Shown here: in pieces, positions 45,105-54,371 of the stretch
Position numbering within the stretch: position 1 is the first letter of the stretch
Layout: every line of letters starts with the position of its first letter
DNA from: Saccharicrinis sp963677655
GTDB taxonomy: Bacteria > Bacteroidota > Bacteroidia > Bacteroidales > Marinilabiliaceae
NCBI GenBank assembly: GCA_963677655.1
Contig: OY782088.1
Direction: 5' to 3' (one strand)
DNA length: 64,000 nucleotides
Notes under the pieces: generated by a model
Seen by the model: only the letters and a program-made list of their open reading frames with translations
Told to the model about the DNA's origin: nothing
Database searches by the model: none
Program-made: the position numbers and the translations under genes

Positions 45105-47714
45105 ATGCATTTAAAGAAACCTTTAAAAAATATAAATAAGTATTTATCTTTTAATGTTATAAAAGAGGGAGATAGGTACTTTATGTCATTATTTATTATA
45201 ATAGTATACATATTAGTTTGGTTTGGATTTATCGATTTTTCCGGAGAAAAGTTATCATTAAATAGTATACTTAAAATACATACAACGTTTTTAGTATGGT
45301 TTGTTGATTTATTAATTATAGGTATCCCATTAACTATTATATATTTCTTTAACTATGTTCGCCTACATAATGAAAAATTTGGTAAAGAAATAACAAACTT
45401 AAAAAGTAATTTAGATTCTAATATTCAAATTGCAAATTATATTAGAAAGGGTGATTTTTCATCCGTATTTAAATATAAAAATGAAGATTCTAATTCCTTA
45501 GTTAGTTTAGCTAAAAATTTACTGGAAACAAATCAGAAAGAAGAAGAGTTAAAATGGATAACAAAAGGAAAAGAATTAGTAAATGATATTTTAAGAACAT
45601 ATAGGAATATTGATCAACTTTCTATAGAATTAATTAAAGGTATCATACATTATTCAGATGGAATTCAGGGTGCATTCTATATTTTAGAAAATGATAAATT
45701 AGTTAATAGGGCTACTTATGCATATAATCGTCAACGTTTTGTAAATCATGAGTATGAAATTGGTAGAGGTTTAGTTGGACAAGTTGCCTTTGAAAAAGAA
45801 ATGATTTATCGCACTGAGATACCTGACGATTATTTTACAGTTACATCAGGTATTTTGGGTGATAGAAAACCAAAGAGTTTAATTATTCTTCCTTTAATGC
45901 AAGATGAAGAGTTACAAGGTGTAGTTGAATTAGGGTTTTTACATGATCATATTCCAACTTACAAATTAAGTTTTGCCGAAGAGCTTAGCTCTATGGTTGG
46001 AAGAACTATCTACGCACAAAAAATTAATGCTAAAACAGAATATTTATTGAAAGAGTCGCAAGAAATGACTGTGACTTTGAAGCAGAACGAAGAGAAACTT
46101 AAAGAAAATGCTAAAGAAATGATGATAGCTCAGGAAGATCTGGAAAGGTCAAATGAGTTATTAGAATCTAAAGTGCAAGAGGTTGAAAATGCTCAAAAAC
46201 GTTTGGTGGCTTTACTTACAAATGCTTCAGAATTTATTTCAATTTATAACGAAAATCAAAGTTTAATATTTGAAAGTCCTTCAGTAAAAAGAATTCTAGG
46301 TTACAGTGATGAAGATGAAGTGAGGGGTATGGATCCTGAAATGATGACACCTAGAGGTTATAAAACAATAAACAATTTATTTGAGTATTTAAAACAAACA
46401 CCAGGAGGAGAAAGTATAGCACAATATGCTTATTTAAAAAAGAATGGTGAAAAATTATTCCTTGAAACAAAAGGTAAGAATTTGCTACATGATCCTGCAA
46501 TAAAAGGAATTATCTTTAATACTCAAGATATTACAGAACGAATTAGAGCCGAGAAAGAAGAGAGAATGAAAAGTAGAATGCAATCGCTTTCTGAAAATTC
46601 TCCTGATATGATTTTGCGTATTAATACTTCTGGAAAGATTGTTTATGCTAACCCTGCTGTAGCTAAATTTATAGGGCTTTCAACCAATGAAATAACAAAG
46701 AAACGTATATCAGAATTGTATATTGATGAACGATTTATTGAATTTGTCAATGAAGTTTTGATGAGAGTTAAGAAAGAGAATGGACAAATTAATGAGGAGA
46801 TAGAACTCAGTTCTAATGATATAACTCAAATAATGCAAATTAAAGCAATTCCTGAATTAAATGAAGATAAAATTCTGGAGTCTGTTTTATTTGTTGCTCA
46901 TGATATGACAGAAATTAAAAAGATTGAGCAGGAAATTAAGGAAAAGAATAAAAAGATATCTGATAGTATAAATTACGCACAAAGAATTCAAACATCTATT
47001 TTACCTGATACTAATTTTATTCAACGACATTTTCCAAGGTCATTTATTTTTTATCGTCCCAAAGATGTTGTTAGTGGAGATTTCCCGTGGTTTGTCAAAA
47101 AAGATGAAACTTTTTATGTGGCAGCCGTAGATTGTACAGGACATGGTGTTCCCGGAGCCTTATTGTCTTTTATAGGTTATTTCTTATTAAATAATATTGT
47201 AAATATTGATAACGGTTTTAATGCTGCAAATATCTTAGAATTACTTCATCAAGGTGTTAGAACTACATTAAAACAAAATGAAGAAGGCAATAATGGTAGG
47301 GATGGAATGGACCTTGCCTTGTGTAAAATTGATAAAGAAAAAAAGACTATACAATTTGCAGGTGCGCATAATCCATTATATTTGCTAAGAAAAGGTGAAT
47401 TAATCGAATATAAAGGTTCCCGAAAAGGTATTGGCGGAAAACCATTATTAAAAAAGAAAGAGAAGGATTTTGAAAATCATGAAATTCCATATGAAGATGG
47501 TGATAAAATCTTTATTTTTTCTGATGGTTTACCAGATCAATTAGGAGGAGAAAGAAGAAGAAAATATCAAACAAAAAGAATTAAGGAAGCCTTAACAGAA
47601 AGTCCTGATTATACAATGGCCCATTTTTCACGTCATTTCTCATCCAGTTTTTATGAATGGATGGGCGAAGAGAAACAAGTGGATGATGTTTTATTAATAG
47701 GAATTGAATTGTAA
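45105..47714 (+). CDS. SiaA-like membrane phosphatase: GAF-PAS-PAS-PP2C (SpoIIE)
   Basis: This is an 869-residue sensor phosphatase. Membrane helices lie at about 27-45 and 60-84, a GAF domain at 150-305, a coiled coil at 310-365, two PAS domains at about 365-485 and 495-625, and a SpoIIE-type PP2C domain at 645-869. The catalytic part has SINYAQRIQTSILPD, PKDVVSGDF, VDCTGHGVPGALLS, FSDGLPDQ and VDDVLLIG, with the metal-binding Asp residues in place. With SiaB- and SiaC-like proteins encoded next, it corresponds to SiaA, which dephosphorylates SiaC. A Pseudomonas SiaA has a different, periplasmic sensor and HAMP, so this input side is distinct. Confidence 0.9.
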   Translation: MHLKKPLKNINKYLSFNVIKEGDRYFMSLFIIIVYILVWFGFIDFSGEKLSLNSILKIHTTFLVWFVDLLIIGIPLTIIYFFNYVRLHNEKFGKEITNLKSNLDSNIQIANYIRKGDFSSVFKYKNEDSNSLVSLAKNLLETNQKEEELKWITKGKELVNDILRTYRNIDQLSIELIKGIIHYSDGIQGAFYILENDKLVNRATYAYNRQRFVNHEYEIGRGLVGQVAFEKEMIYRTEIPDDYFTVTSGILGDRKPKSLIILPLMQDEELQGVVELGFLHDHIPTYKLSFAEELSSMVGRTIYAQKINAKTEYLLKESQEMTVTLKQNEEKLKENAKEMMIAQEDLERSNELLESKVQEVENAQKRLVALLTNASEFISIYNENQSLIFESPSVKRILGYSDEDEVRGMDPEMMTPRGYKTINNLFEYLKQTPGGESIAQYAYLKKNGEKLFLETKGKNLLHDPAIKGIIFNTQDITERIRAEKEERMKSRMQSLSENSPDMILRINTSGKIVYANPAVAKFIGLSTNEITKKRISELYIDERFIEFVNEVLMRVKKENGQINEEIELSSNDITQIMQIKAIPELNEDKILESVLFVAHDMTEIKKIEQEIKEKNKKISDSINYAQRIQTSILPDTNFIQRHFPRSFIFYRPKDVVSGDFPWFVKKDETFYVAAVDCTGHGVPGALLSFIGYFLLNNIVNIDNGFNAANILELLHQGVRTTLKQNEEGNNGRDGMDLALCKIDKEKKTIQFAGAHNPLYLLRKGELIEYKGSRKGIGGKPLLKKKEKDFENHEIPYEDGDKIFIFSDGLPDQLGGERRRKYQTKRIKEALTESPDYTMAHFSRHFSSSFYEWMGEEKQVDDVLLIGIEL

Positions 47715-47741
47715 GGTTTACGAACTAAATAATTATTTACG

Positions 47742-48317
47742 ATGGGAAATTCTCAAGACAAAAATAGTTTTTTAGATTTTGCTTATCAGCTTTATCAAAC
47801 TATGAAAACTAATGAAATCAGTTTAGTTTACGAAGGAGAAGTAACACAGGAGATTACAAAAACTTTTACTTCACTAACTGAAAAAAGTTTAGCCAAAAGT
47901 GAAGAATCTAATGCTGTACAGCGTAAGGTTTTTAATGTTATGGTAGAATGTTTGCAGAATATTAGCAAGCATGCAGATTCTCTTACTGAGGATGATGATG
48001 ACCAAAGAAGGGGAATTGTCATGGTAAGTAAAGGTGAAGAATCATATAATATTATTACAGGTAATGTAATCAAAAATGAAAAGGTTCCAGGCCTTACAGA
48101 AAACCTTGAGCAAGTAAACTCATTAGATAAAAAAGGCTTATCAGAGTTATACAAAAATCAAATGCGTGAAGGAAGAATATCTGATAAAGGAGGAGCTGGA
48201 CTTGGGTTAATAGATATTGCTAAGAAAACAGGAAGCGTATTAACCTATCAGTTTAAAAAACTAAATGAAGAGGTTTCATTTTTTATCTTGACGTCAACAA
48301 TAAAAAGGAATAATTAA
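47742..48317 (+). CDS. SiaB-family protein kinase
   Basis: This 191-residue protein matches the SiaB family: VMVECLQNISKHAD (N-box-like) and GGAGLGLIDIAKKTG (G2-like) of a HATPase fold. In Pseudomonas aeruginosa SiaB phosphorylates a threonine of SiaC, opposed by the PP2C phosphatase SiaA. The neighbours here are a SiaA-like phosphatase before it and a SiaC-like protein after it, which supports the same cycle. No membrane or sensor part is seen. Confidence 0.87.
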   Translation: MGNSQDKNSFLDFAYQLYQTMKTNEISLVYEGEVTQEITKTFTSLTEKSLAKSEESNAVQRKVFNVMVECLQNISKHADSLTEDDDDQRRGIVMVSKGEESYNIITGNVIKNEKVPGLTENLEQVNSLDKKGLSELYKNQMREGRISDKGGAGLGLIDIAKKTGSVLTYQFKKLNEEVSFFILTSTIKRNN

Positions 48318-48338
48318 AAACAACTAAAATATTAAATC

Positions 48339-48719
48339 ATGGAAGTTATCAATATTCAGGGAACAGATGATACTCCTAATGTAATTCTAGACAAAGAGAA
48401 TAATAAGTTTGAAATTTCGGGGAGATCTTTACCGGAAGATGTTAACATGTTTTATGAGCCTATAATGAATTGGATTGATGAATATTCAGAGGCTCCAAAT
48501 GATAAAACTGAATTTAATTTTAAGTTAGAATATTTTAATACAGCATCTTCTAAAATTATATTAGATATTTTATTAAAATTTGAAGAAATAGTGGAAAATG
48601 GGAATGATGTGACTATTAGATGGCATTATCATGAAGAGGAAGAAGATATGTTAGAAGCAGGAGAGGAATATGCTGATATCGTAGAAATCCCATTTGAATA
48701 CGAAGCTTATACTGATTAA
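48339..48719 (+). CDS. SiaC-family regulatory phosphoprotein (DUF1987)
   Basis: This 126-residue acidic protein of the SiaC family has a STAS-like fold. The motif EYFNTASSKIILDIL places a Thr at residue 68, the position phosphorylated in P. aeruginosa SiaC. Unphosphorylated SiaC there activates the diguanylate cyclase SiaD; no SiaD-like gene follows here. Instead an ABC transporter fusion comes next, so the partner may differ. The gene follows the kinase gene by 21 bases. Confidence 0.88.
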   Translation: MEVINIQGTDDTPNVILDKENNKFEISGRSLPEDVNMFYEPIMNWIDEYSEAPNDKTEFNFKLEYFNTASSKIILDILLKFEEIVENGNDVTIRWHYHEEEEDMLEAGEEYADIVEIPFEYEAYTD

Positions 48720-48747
48720 AGTATAATTTTATTGCAAATAATATCCT

Positions 48748-51700
48748 ATGAGTGAAGAAATATTAAAAGCACTAATGCAATTGTTTGGTTTAATTGCTAA
48801 ACAAGATGATGGAGTGCAAGAAAGTGAAATAGAATTCGTTAAAAACTTTTTAACCCAACAGTTAACTTCAGAAGCCGTTGATGAGTATTTTGCTTTATTT
48901 CAGAAGCACTCAAAAGATAAAAGAAGCAATAATAAAGTAGAGGGAAAAGTTCAACTAACCTCAATGAAAGATTCCGTAAGAATTATTGGAATCTGTAAAA
49001 AAATTAATAAGCAACTAAATAAAGAACAAAAAGTTGTAGTATTGGTTCGTATGTACGAATTAGTTAATGCTGATCGTAAATTTACTGACCAAAGAATGGC
49101 TATTATTAATACAGCTGCCGATGTATTTAAATTCTCTGAGGAGGAGAAAAAAAGTATTGAGGCATTTGTTGTTAATGATGACTTAAAAAAGCTTGATCTT
49201 GAGAATATTTTATTAATTAACTCCAGTGTTAACGATGGTGAGAATCGTGAACATATTCAAGCTACTAAATTACATGGTAATATTATTATTTTAAGAATAA
49301 AGAGTGCTGATTTATATTTTCTTAGATATACAGGAGATCAGGATGTATTCTTAAATGGATTATTATTATCAACCAGAAGAATATACCTTTTTCCTAAGGG
49401 TAGTTTCTTAAAGCTACCTTCTAGGGCTCCTATTTATTATACGGATGTTGTAAGTAATTTTATGACGGATGCTTCAACTCCTAAAATTTCATATGTTGTT
49501 GAAAATTTAGGTTTTCAATTTAAGAATGGGGGTATAGGTTTACGTGATGTAAATTTGGCTGAGGAGCATGGGCGATTAATTGGTATTATGGGTGCAAGTG
49601 GTGCCGGTAAAACTACTTTATTAAATGTGCTTTCAGGTATTGAAAATCCTAGTAGTGGAGAAGTTAGGATTAACGGATTAAATTTACATAAAGAAAAAGA
49701 GAAGTTAGAAGGTATTATAGGTTTAATTCCTCAAGATGATTTGTTAATTGAGGAATTAACTGTATTTGAAAATCTATATTATAATGCTAAGCTTTGTTTT
49801 AAAGATAAGAAAGAAGAAGAATTAACTGAATTAGTTAATGATACTTTACAAAGCCTAGGTTTATTTGAAAGAAGAAATTTAAAAGTAGGTTCACCTTTAA
49901 ATAAAATGATTAGTGGGGGACAACGTAAACGACTTAATATAGCATTAGAGTTGATACGTGAGCCTTCTATTTTGTTTGTAGATGAACCTACTTCTGGGTT
50001 ATCTTCCAGAGACTCAGAAAATGTTATGAATCTTTTAAGAGAATTAACATTAAAAGGAAAGTTAATCTTTGTAGTTATCCATCAACCTTCATCAGACATT
50101 TATAAAATGTTTGATAAGATGTTTATATTAGATACGGGTGGTTATCCAGTTTATTATGGTAATCCAAGTGAGTCCTTGATATATTTTAAACGTCTGGATG
50201 CACAAATTAATAGTGAGCAGGGAGAATGTCCACAATGTGGTAATTTAAATCCTGAAATGGTTTTTAATATCATTGATGCTAATGTAATTGATGAATATGG
50301 AAATTATACAAATAAAAGGAAAACATCACCAAAGGAATGGAATGAGCTTTATATCGAAAATATTGAAATTCCTAAGGTTGATGATATAGTAACAGCACCT
50401 CCAAGATCTTTAAATATACCTGCCTGGTTAAACCAGTTTAAAATCTATACATTAAGAGATTTCTTTTCTAAAATCTCAAATACTCAATATATTTTATTAA
50501 ACATTTTAGAGGCACCTATATTAGGTTTTATATTATCATTTTTAATAAGGTATATTGTAGATCCTGATTCAAATGTGTATATATTTAGAGATAACGAAAA
50601 TATTCCTCCCTATATCTTTATGGGAATTGTTGTTTCTTTATTCTTTGGATTAATAGTTAGTGCCGAGGAAATATTTAAAGATGCAAAAATACTTAAGCGC
50701 GAGGCTTTTTTAAACTTATCCCGATCAAGTTATCTCGTTTCAAAAATTCTAATTCTATTTACTATATCTGCTATACAAATGGGATTATTTGTTGGAGTAG
50801 CAAATACTGTACTTGGTATTAAGGATATGTATTTTGAATTTTGGTTAGCATTTTTTTCAGTATCGGCATTTGCTAATATATTAGGTTTAATATTATCGGC
50901 ATCGTTTAATTCGATCGTAACTATATATATATTAATTCCTTTGGTAATGATACCGCAAATGGTTTTAGGAGGTGCGATGTTTACATTTGATAAATTGAAT
51001 AGAGATGTTACTAGTGCAGATAAAGTACCAATTATAGCTGAGTTTATGCCATCCCGATGGATTTATGAAGGTTTAATGGTTGATCAATACAAGAATAATA
51101 AATTTAAGCAAGTATTTTTTAATGTTGAACAGGAAGAGAGTTCAACTGATTTTAAAGTAGTTTATTATATTCAAGAGCTACAGGATATTTTAGATAATTG
51201 TAAAAAATATATTACAAACAACAATCCTACTGAAGAAGAAACAGAAAATTATATCAAAGATTTAGCTTTGTTAAAAAATGAAGTTTCAAATGAAAATAAG
51301 AGAGTCCAAGAAATTCAATTCGATAGTCTGGATAAATTAACTTCAGAAGGTTTTAATAATAAAATATATGAGTTATTATTTAGTCATCTTGAAAAATTAA
51401 AAGATTCTTATTCAAACAGATTTGTAGCTGCTTCAAATAAGAAAGAAAAGATGATTAATTATGCTATGTCAAAGTATGGTAAAGATCAATATAATAACTT
51501 ACAGGATAAATATATAAATGAAAGTATTTCAGATATAGTACGTAAAGTATTTGAAAAAAATAAAATATTAAGAGATGGTGATAAGTTAATACAAAATGTA
51601 GATCCAATTTATTTGTTGCCTGAACCTTCTTTTGCATTAGATTTTAGAGCACATTTTTTTGCACCTAAGAAGTTTTTTGCCGGAAAGTTTTTTGAAACTT

Positions 51701-51819
51701 TATGGTTTAATATTTCAGTTGTATGGCTATTTACTATATTATTATATATTGTATTATATTATGATTTATTACGTAAATCATTTAATGCCTTTGAAGAATT
51801 AAAATATCTTAAAAAGTAA
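48748..51819 (+). CDS. TerB-like domain plus ABCG-type ABC transporter fusion
   Basis: The 1023 residues hold several parts. A TerB-like helical domain (1-140, with AKQDDGVQESEIEFV and NADRKFTDQRMAII) is followed by a small beta domain, perhaps FHA-like (150-245). An ABC domain (about 250-480) has Walker A GASGAGKTT, the signature SGGQRKR and Walker B ILFVDEPTSG. An ABCG/ABC2-type membrane domain starts near 580. About five helices lie close together, and then a hydrophilic segment of some 240 residues (about 747-985) precedes a last helix. NBD-before-TMD order is that of eukaryote-like ABCG half-transporters. Substrate unknown. It lies 28 bases after the SiaC-like gene, in the same run. Confidence 0.87.
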   Translation: MSEEILKALMQLFGLIAKQDDGVQESEIEFVKNFLTQQLTSEAVDEYFALFQKHSKDKRSNNKVEGKVQLTSMKDSVRIIGICKKINKQLNKEQKVVVLVRMYELVNADRKFTDQRMAIINTAADVFKFSEEEKKSIEAFVVNDDLKKLDLENILLINSSVNDGENREHIQATKLHGNIIILRIKSADLYFLRYTGDQDVFLNGLLLSTRRIYLFPKGSFLKLPSRAPIYYTDVVSNFMTDASTPKISYVVENLGFQFKNGGIGLRDVNLAEEHGRLIGIMGASGAGKTTLLNVLSGIENPSSGEVRINGLNLHKEKEKLEGIIGLIPQDDLLIEELTVFENLYYNAKLCFKDKKEEELTELVNDTLQSLGLFERRNLKVGSPLNKMISGGQRKRLNIALELIREPSILFVDEPTSGLSSRDSENVMNLLRELTLKGKLIFVVIHQPSSDIYKMFDKMFILDTGGYPVYYGNPSESLIYFKRLDAQINSEQGECPQCGNLNPEMVFNIIDANVIDEYGNYTNKRKTSPKEWNELYIENIEIPKVDDIVTAPPRSLNIPAWLNQFKIYTLRDFFSKISNTQYILLNILEAPILGFILSFLIRYIVDPDSNVYIFRDNENIPPYIFMGIVVSLFFGLIVSAEEIFKDAKILKREAFLNLSRSSYLVSKILILFTISAIQMGLFVGVANTVLGIKDMYFEFWLAFFSVSAFANILGLILSASFNSIVTIYILIPLVMIPQMVLGGAMFTFDKLNRDVTSADKVPIIAEFMPSRWIYEGLMVDQYKNNKFKQVFFNVEQEESSTDFKVVYYIQELQDILDNCKKYITNNNPTEEETENYIKDLALLKNEVSNENKRVQEIQFDSLDKLTSEGFNNKIYELLFSHLEKLKDSYSNRFVAASNKKEKMINYAMSKYGKDQYNNLQDKYINESISDIVRKVFEKNKILRDGDKLIQNVDPIYLLPEPSFALDFRAHFFAPKKFFAGKFFETLWFNISVVWLFTILLYIVLYYDLLRKSFNAFEELKYLKK

Positions 51820-51878
51820 CCTTTTTATAAGGTATTCAGTATAACCTAATTATTTTGAAAATTTAAAATAAACCTATC

Positions 51879-52799
51879 ATGTTAAAGAAATTATTGTATA
51901 CTACGGTTATATTAAGCGGAATTTTTATGTTTTCTGCTTGTTCAGGTAACTCAGGACAAAAGCAAACTAATTCTGATGAGTTTGCAATTTCTGATTCTGC
52001 ATTAACAACTGATGCTCCATTAGAATTATCTGAAGAAATTATTGGAGATGTAATCCAAAATATCTCATCACCAGTGGAAATGGCTGCATTAATTAAGAAG
52101 TCAGGTGTGGATTTTTCACAGAAAATATTAAATAAGCCAGAGAATATTAAAGATTATAATACAAGTTTTAAAAGAGCTCTTAATTTAGGTGTTTTAAGTG
52201 CTGACCTTGGTTATATTAATACTTTTGACAAGAATACTATTGTGGTATCCTATCTTTTAGCAATTAAAGAACTATCAGAAGGTATTAAAGTTGGTCAGTT
52301 CTTTGATTTTAATTCATTAAAACAACTTGCTACAAATAGTAATAATTTGGACTCTTTAATGGAAATATCTGTTAATAGCTTTAACAAGATGGATTCATAT
52401 TTAAGAGAACAAAAGCGAAGTAATGTAAGTACGCTTATTGTAACAGGAGCATGGATAGAGGGATTATATATTGCAGGAAACGTTATTCAAGCAACTAAAA
52501 ATGAAGAATTAATTAATAGAATTGGAGAGCAAAAGGATATTATTGACATTCTATTAATTATATTGAATAACTTTAGCAATGATCCTAATTTTGCAGAGAT
52601 GGTTACTCGTATGGAACAAATTAAACAGTCATATGAGGGAGTGAAAATTACTACAGAATTTGGAGAACCTAAGAAAATTGAGAAGAATGGTACATTGATT
52701 ATCGTTCAAGATGAAATTAGCCATGTAGAAATTACTCCTGAACAAATTGATGCAATTGTTGCTGAAATTAAAAGCCTTAGAGATTTTATTGTATCATAG
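51879..52799 (+). CDS. Lipoprotein of unknown function
   Basis: I do not recognise the family with certainty. The 306-residue product has a lipoprotein signal (lipobox FSAC, Cys near residue 21). Its mature part is mostly helical and acidic, with segments such as NIKDYNTSFKRALNLGVLSADLGYI. It follows the transporter fusion by 59 bases and precedes another small exported protein. Both may be envelope parts served by the transporter; this is inferred from order only. Confidence 0.7.
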   Translation: MLKKLLYTTVILSGIFMFSACSGNSGQKQTNSDEFAISDSALTTDAPLELSEEIIGDVIQNISSPVEMAALIKKSGVDFSQKILNKPENIKDYNTSFKRALNLGVLSADLGYINTFDKNTIVVSYLLAIKELSEGIKVGQFFDFNSLKQLATNSNNLDSLMEISVNSFNKMDSYLREQKRSNVSTLIVTGAWIEGLYIAGNVIQATKNEELINRIGEQKDIIDILLIILNNFSNDPNFAEMVTRMEQIKQSYEGVKITTEFGEPKKIEKNGTLIIVQDEISHVEITPEQIDAIVAEIKSLRDFIVS

Positions 52800-52857
52800 A
52801 TAATATAAAAATTAAAAAATTATCTTTGTTACAGTTTTTTTAAGAAACAAAATTATT

Positions 52858-53322
52858 ATGAATATGAAGAAGCTCTTAATATTATCAATATTGTTCATTT
52901 CATTATTTACTATTGAAAGTAATGCTCAGTGTGGTGACGATTTATTAAAACAAGCACTGAAAGAAATGGGTGACACTCAATACATGAAAGATTTTACTAT
53001 TGATCTTAAACAAGAAAAGAAAGATACTAAAACTGGTTATGTTAAATTTAGTGTAATATTAAATAGTCGTAGTCAATATAAGTTTAATACTGTTAATGGA
53101 TTAGGTAATCCTGAAAAAGTTATTATGCAGTTATATGATGGGGATAAATTATTAGTTAGTAATTTTGATGCTGGGAAAATGTATAGTGCTTTTGAATTTC
53201 TTTGCTTAAAAACAAAAGTTTATAGTCTTGTTTTTTCATTTAAAGGTGGAGCAGAAGGTTGTGCAAAAGGAGTTATGTCTTTAGTTAAACAATATTCTGC
53301 AGCTGAAATTAGTTCTATGTAA
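52858..53322 (+). CDS. Small exported protein of unknown function
   Basis: This 154-residue protein has a cleavable signal peptide (cut expected after SNAQ, near residue 24) and a compact mature domain with two pairs of cysteines that could form disulfides. No family is recognised. It is the last gene of the long plus-strand run; a strong terminator follows. An alternative ATG two codons later (MKKLLIL) would give an equally good signal peptide. Confidence 0.7.
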   Translation: MNMKKLLILSILFISLFTIESNAQCGDDLLKQALKEMGDTQYMKDFTIDLKQEKKDTKTGYVKFSVILNSRSQYKFNTVNGLGNPEKVIMQLYDGDKLLVSNFDAGKMYSAFEFLCLKTKVYSLVFSFKGGAEGCAKGVMSLVKQYSAAEISSM

Positions 53323-53348
53323 TAAGAAATTATTAATTATGATATTTT

Positions 53349-53375
53349 AAGCGGTGTTTAAGCACCGCTTTTTTT
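53349..53375 (+). terminator. Terminator at the end of the chemosensory/Sia/transporter run
   Basis: AAGCGGTG (53349-53356) and CACCGCTT (53363-53370) form a perfect 8-base GC-containing stem with a 6-base loop. It is followed by a run of seven T. It lies 27 bases after the last gene of the run and just before the convergent oxidoreductase gene. Confidence 0.88.
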
Positions 53376-54360
53376 ATATCTGTACCCAAGTGTTTGTTTC
53401 ACTAGATTTAAATAAAGAATCAATTACTTTCATGTTATTTATAGCATCAGTAAAATGATCATTATTATTAACCTTGTTTAGTATTTTATTGCAAAAGTCA
53501 TAAAACATTAATCCGTATTGATCGCAAATATCAAATTTAATGTTTCGCTCTCCTTGTGGTGTCGATACTGTAATCACTGATTTTGTATCAACATAAGTAT
53601 TAAATGGCACGTGAATTTTAATTGTACCCCCTGTGGCTACAATTTCTACAGATTGATTTGCTTCAGTTAGTGTTGATACGGTAAAAACAGAATGAATACC
53701 TTCAAAATCAAGAATGCCTGTTGATAATGTATCGGTTTTAAAATCATTGTGATATTGCATCAATGATAATACTCTTGTAGGTTCTTTTTGTAAAAGAAAT
53801 CTCGAAAGTGAAATTGCATAACAACCTATATCCATAATTGCACCCCCTCCATATTCCTTAATATTTCTAATATTTTCAGGGTTTGGATTATTATAAGCAA
53901 ATGTTGTATGAATATATTTAACTTGTCCTAGTTGGTTTGTTTTAATAAGGTTTAATGCATGAATCCATTGTGGATGATATTTATACATAAATGCCTCTTG
54001 TATTAAAACATTATTATCATTGGCGTATTTTAATGCTTCTGAAGCTTCATTTTTATTTAACGAAATAGGTTTCTCACATAATATATGTTTCCCATGTTGG
54101 GCGGCTTCTTTAATCCATTTGTAGTGTAAATGATTAGGTAAAGGGATATATACGGCATCTATTGCTTTATCTCGTAACAAGTCCGTATAAGAACTATAAA
54201 ATTTTTCAATTCCAAATTGTTCAGCAAATTGTTTTGCTTTATTTTCACTTCTAGAAGCAATAGCATATATTTTTGCATTACTTAAATTAGTTAAAGGTAA
54301 TACAATGCGCTTTATTAAATGGTTTGATACTCCTAGAATCCCGATTTTGATTTTATCCAT
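53374..54360 (-). CDS. Gfo/Idh/MocA-family oxidoreductase
   Basis: This 328-residue NAD(P)-dependent oxidoreductase has an N-terminal Rossmann fold (KIGILGVSNHLI, AIASRSENKA), the family motif CEKP (KHILCEKPISL) with catalytic Lys, and a C-terminal alpha/beta domain with GGGAIMDIGCYAISL. Members act on sugars, inositols, biliverdin or dihydrodiols; the substrate cannot be told here. The slightly altered glycine motif (GVSNHL) is seen in the dimeric dihydrodiol dehydrogenase-like subgroup. It converges with the long plus-strand run and follows the 912-residue gene by 11 bases. Confidence 0.88.
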   Translation of the reverse strand: MDKIKIGILGVSNHLIKRIVLPLTNLSNAKIYAIASRSENKAKQFAEQFGIEKFYSSYTDLLRDKAIDAVYIPLPNHLHYKWIKEAAQHGKHILCEKPISLNKNEASEALKYANDNNVLIQEAFMYKYHPQWIHALNLIKTNQLGQVKYIHTTFAYNNPNPENIRNIKEYGGGAIMDIGCYAISLSRFLLQKEPTRVLSLMQYHNDFKTDTLSTGILDFEGIHSVFTVSTLTEANQSVEIVATGGTIKIHVPFNTYVDTKSVITVSTPQGERNIKFDICDQYGLMFYDFCNKILNKVNNNDHFTDAINNMKVIDSLFKSSETNTWVQI

Positions 54361-54371
54361 AGCATCTTGTT

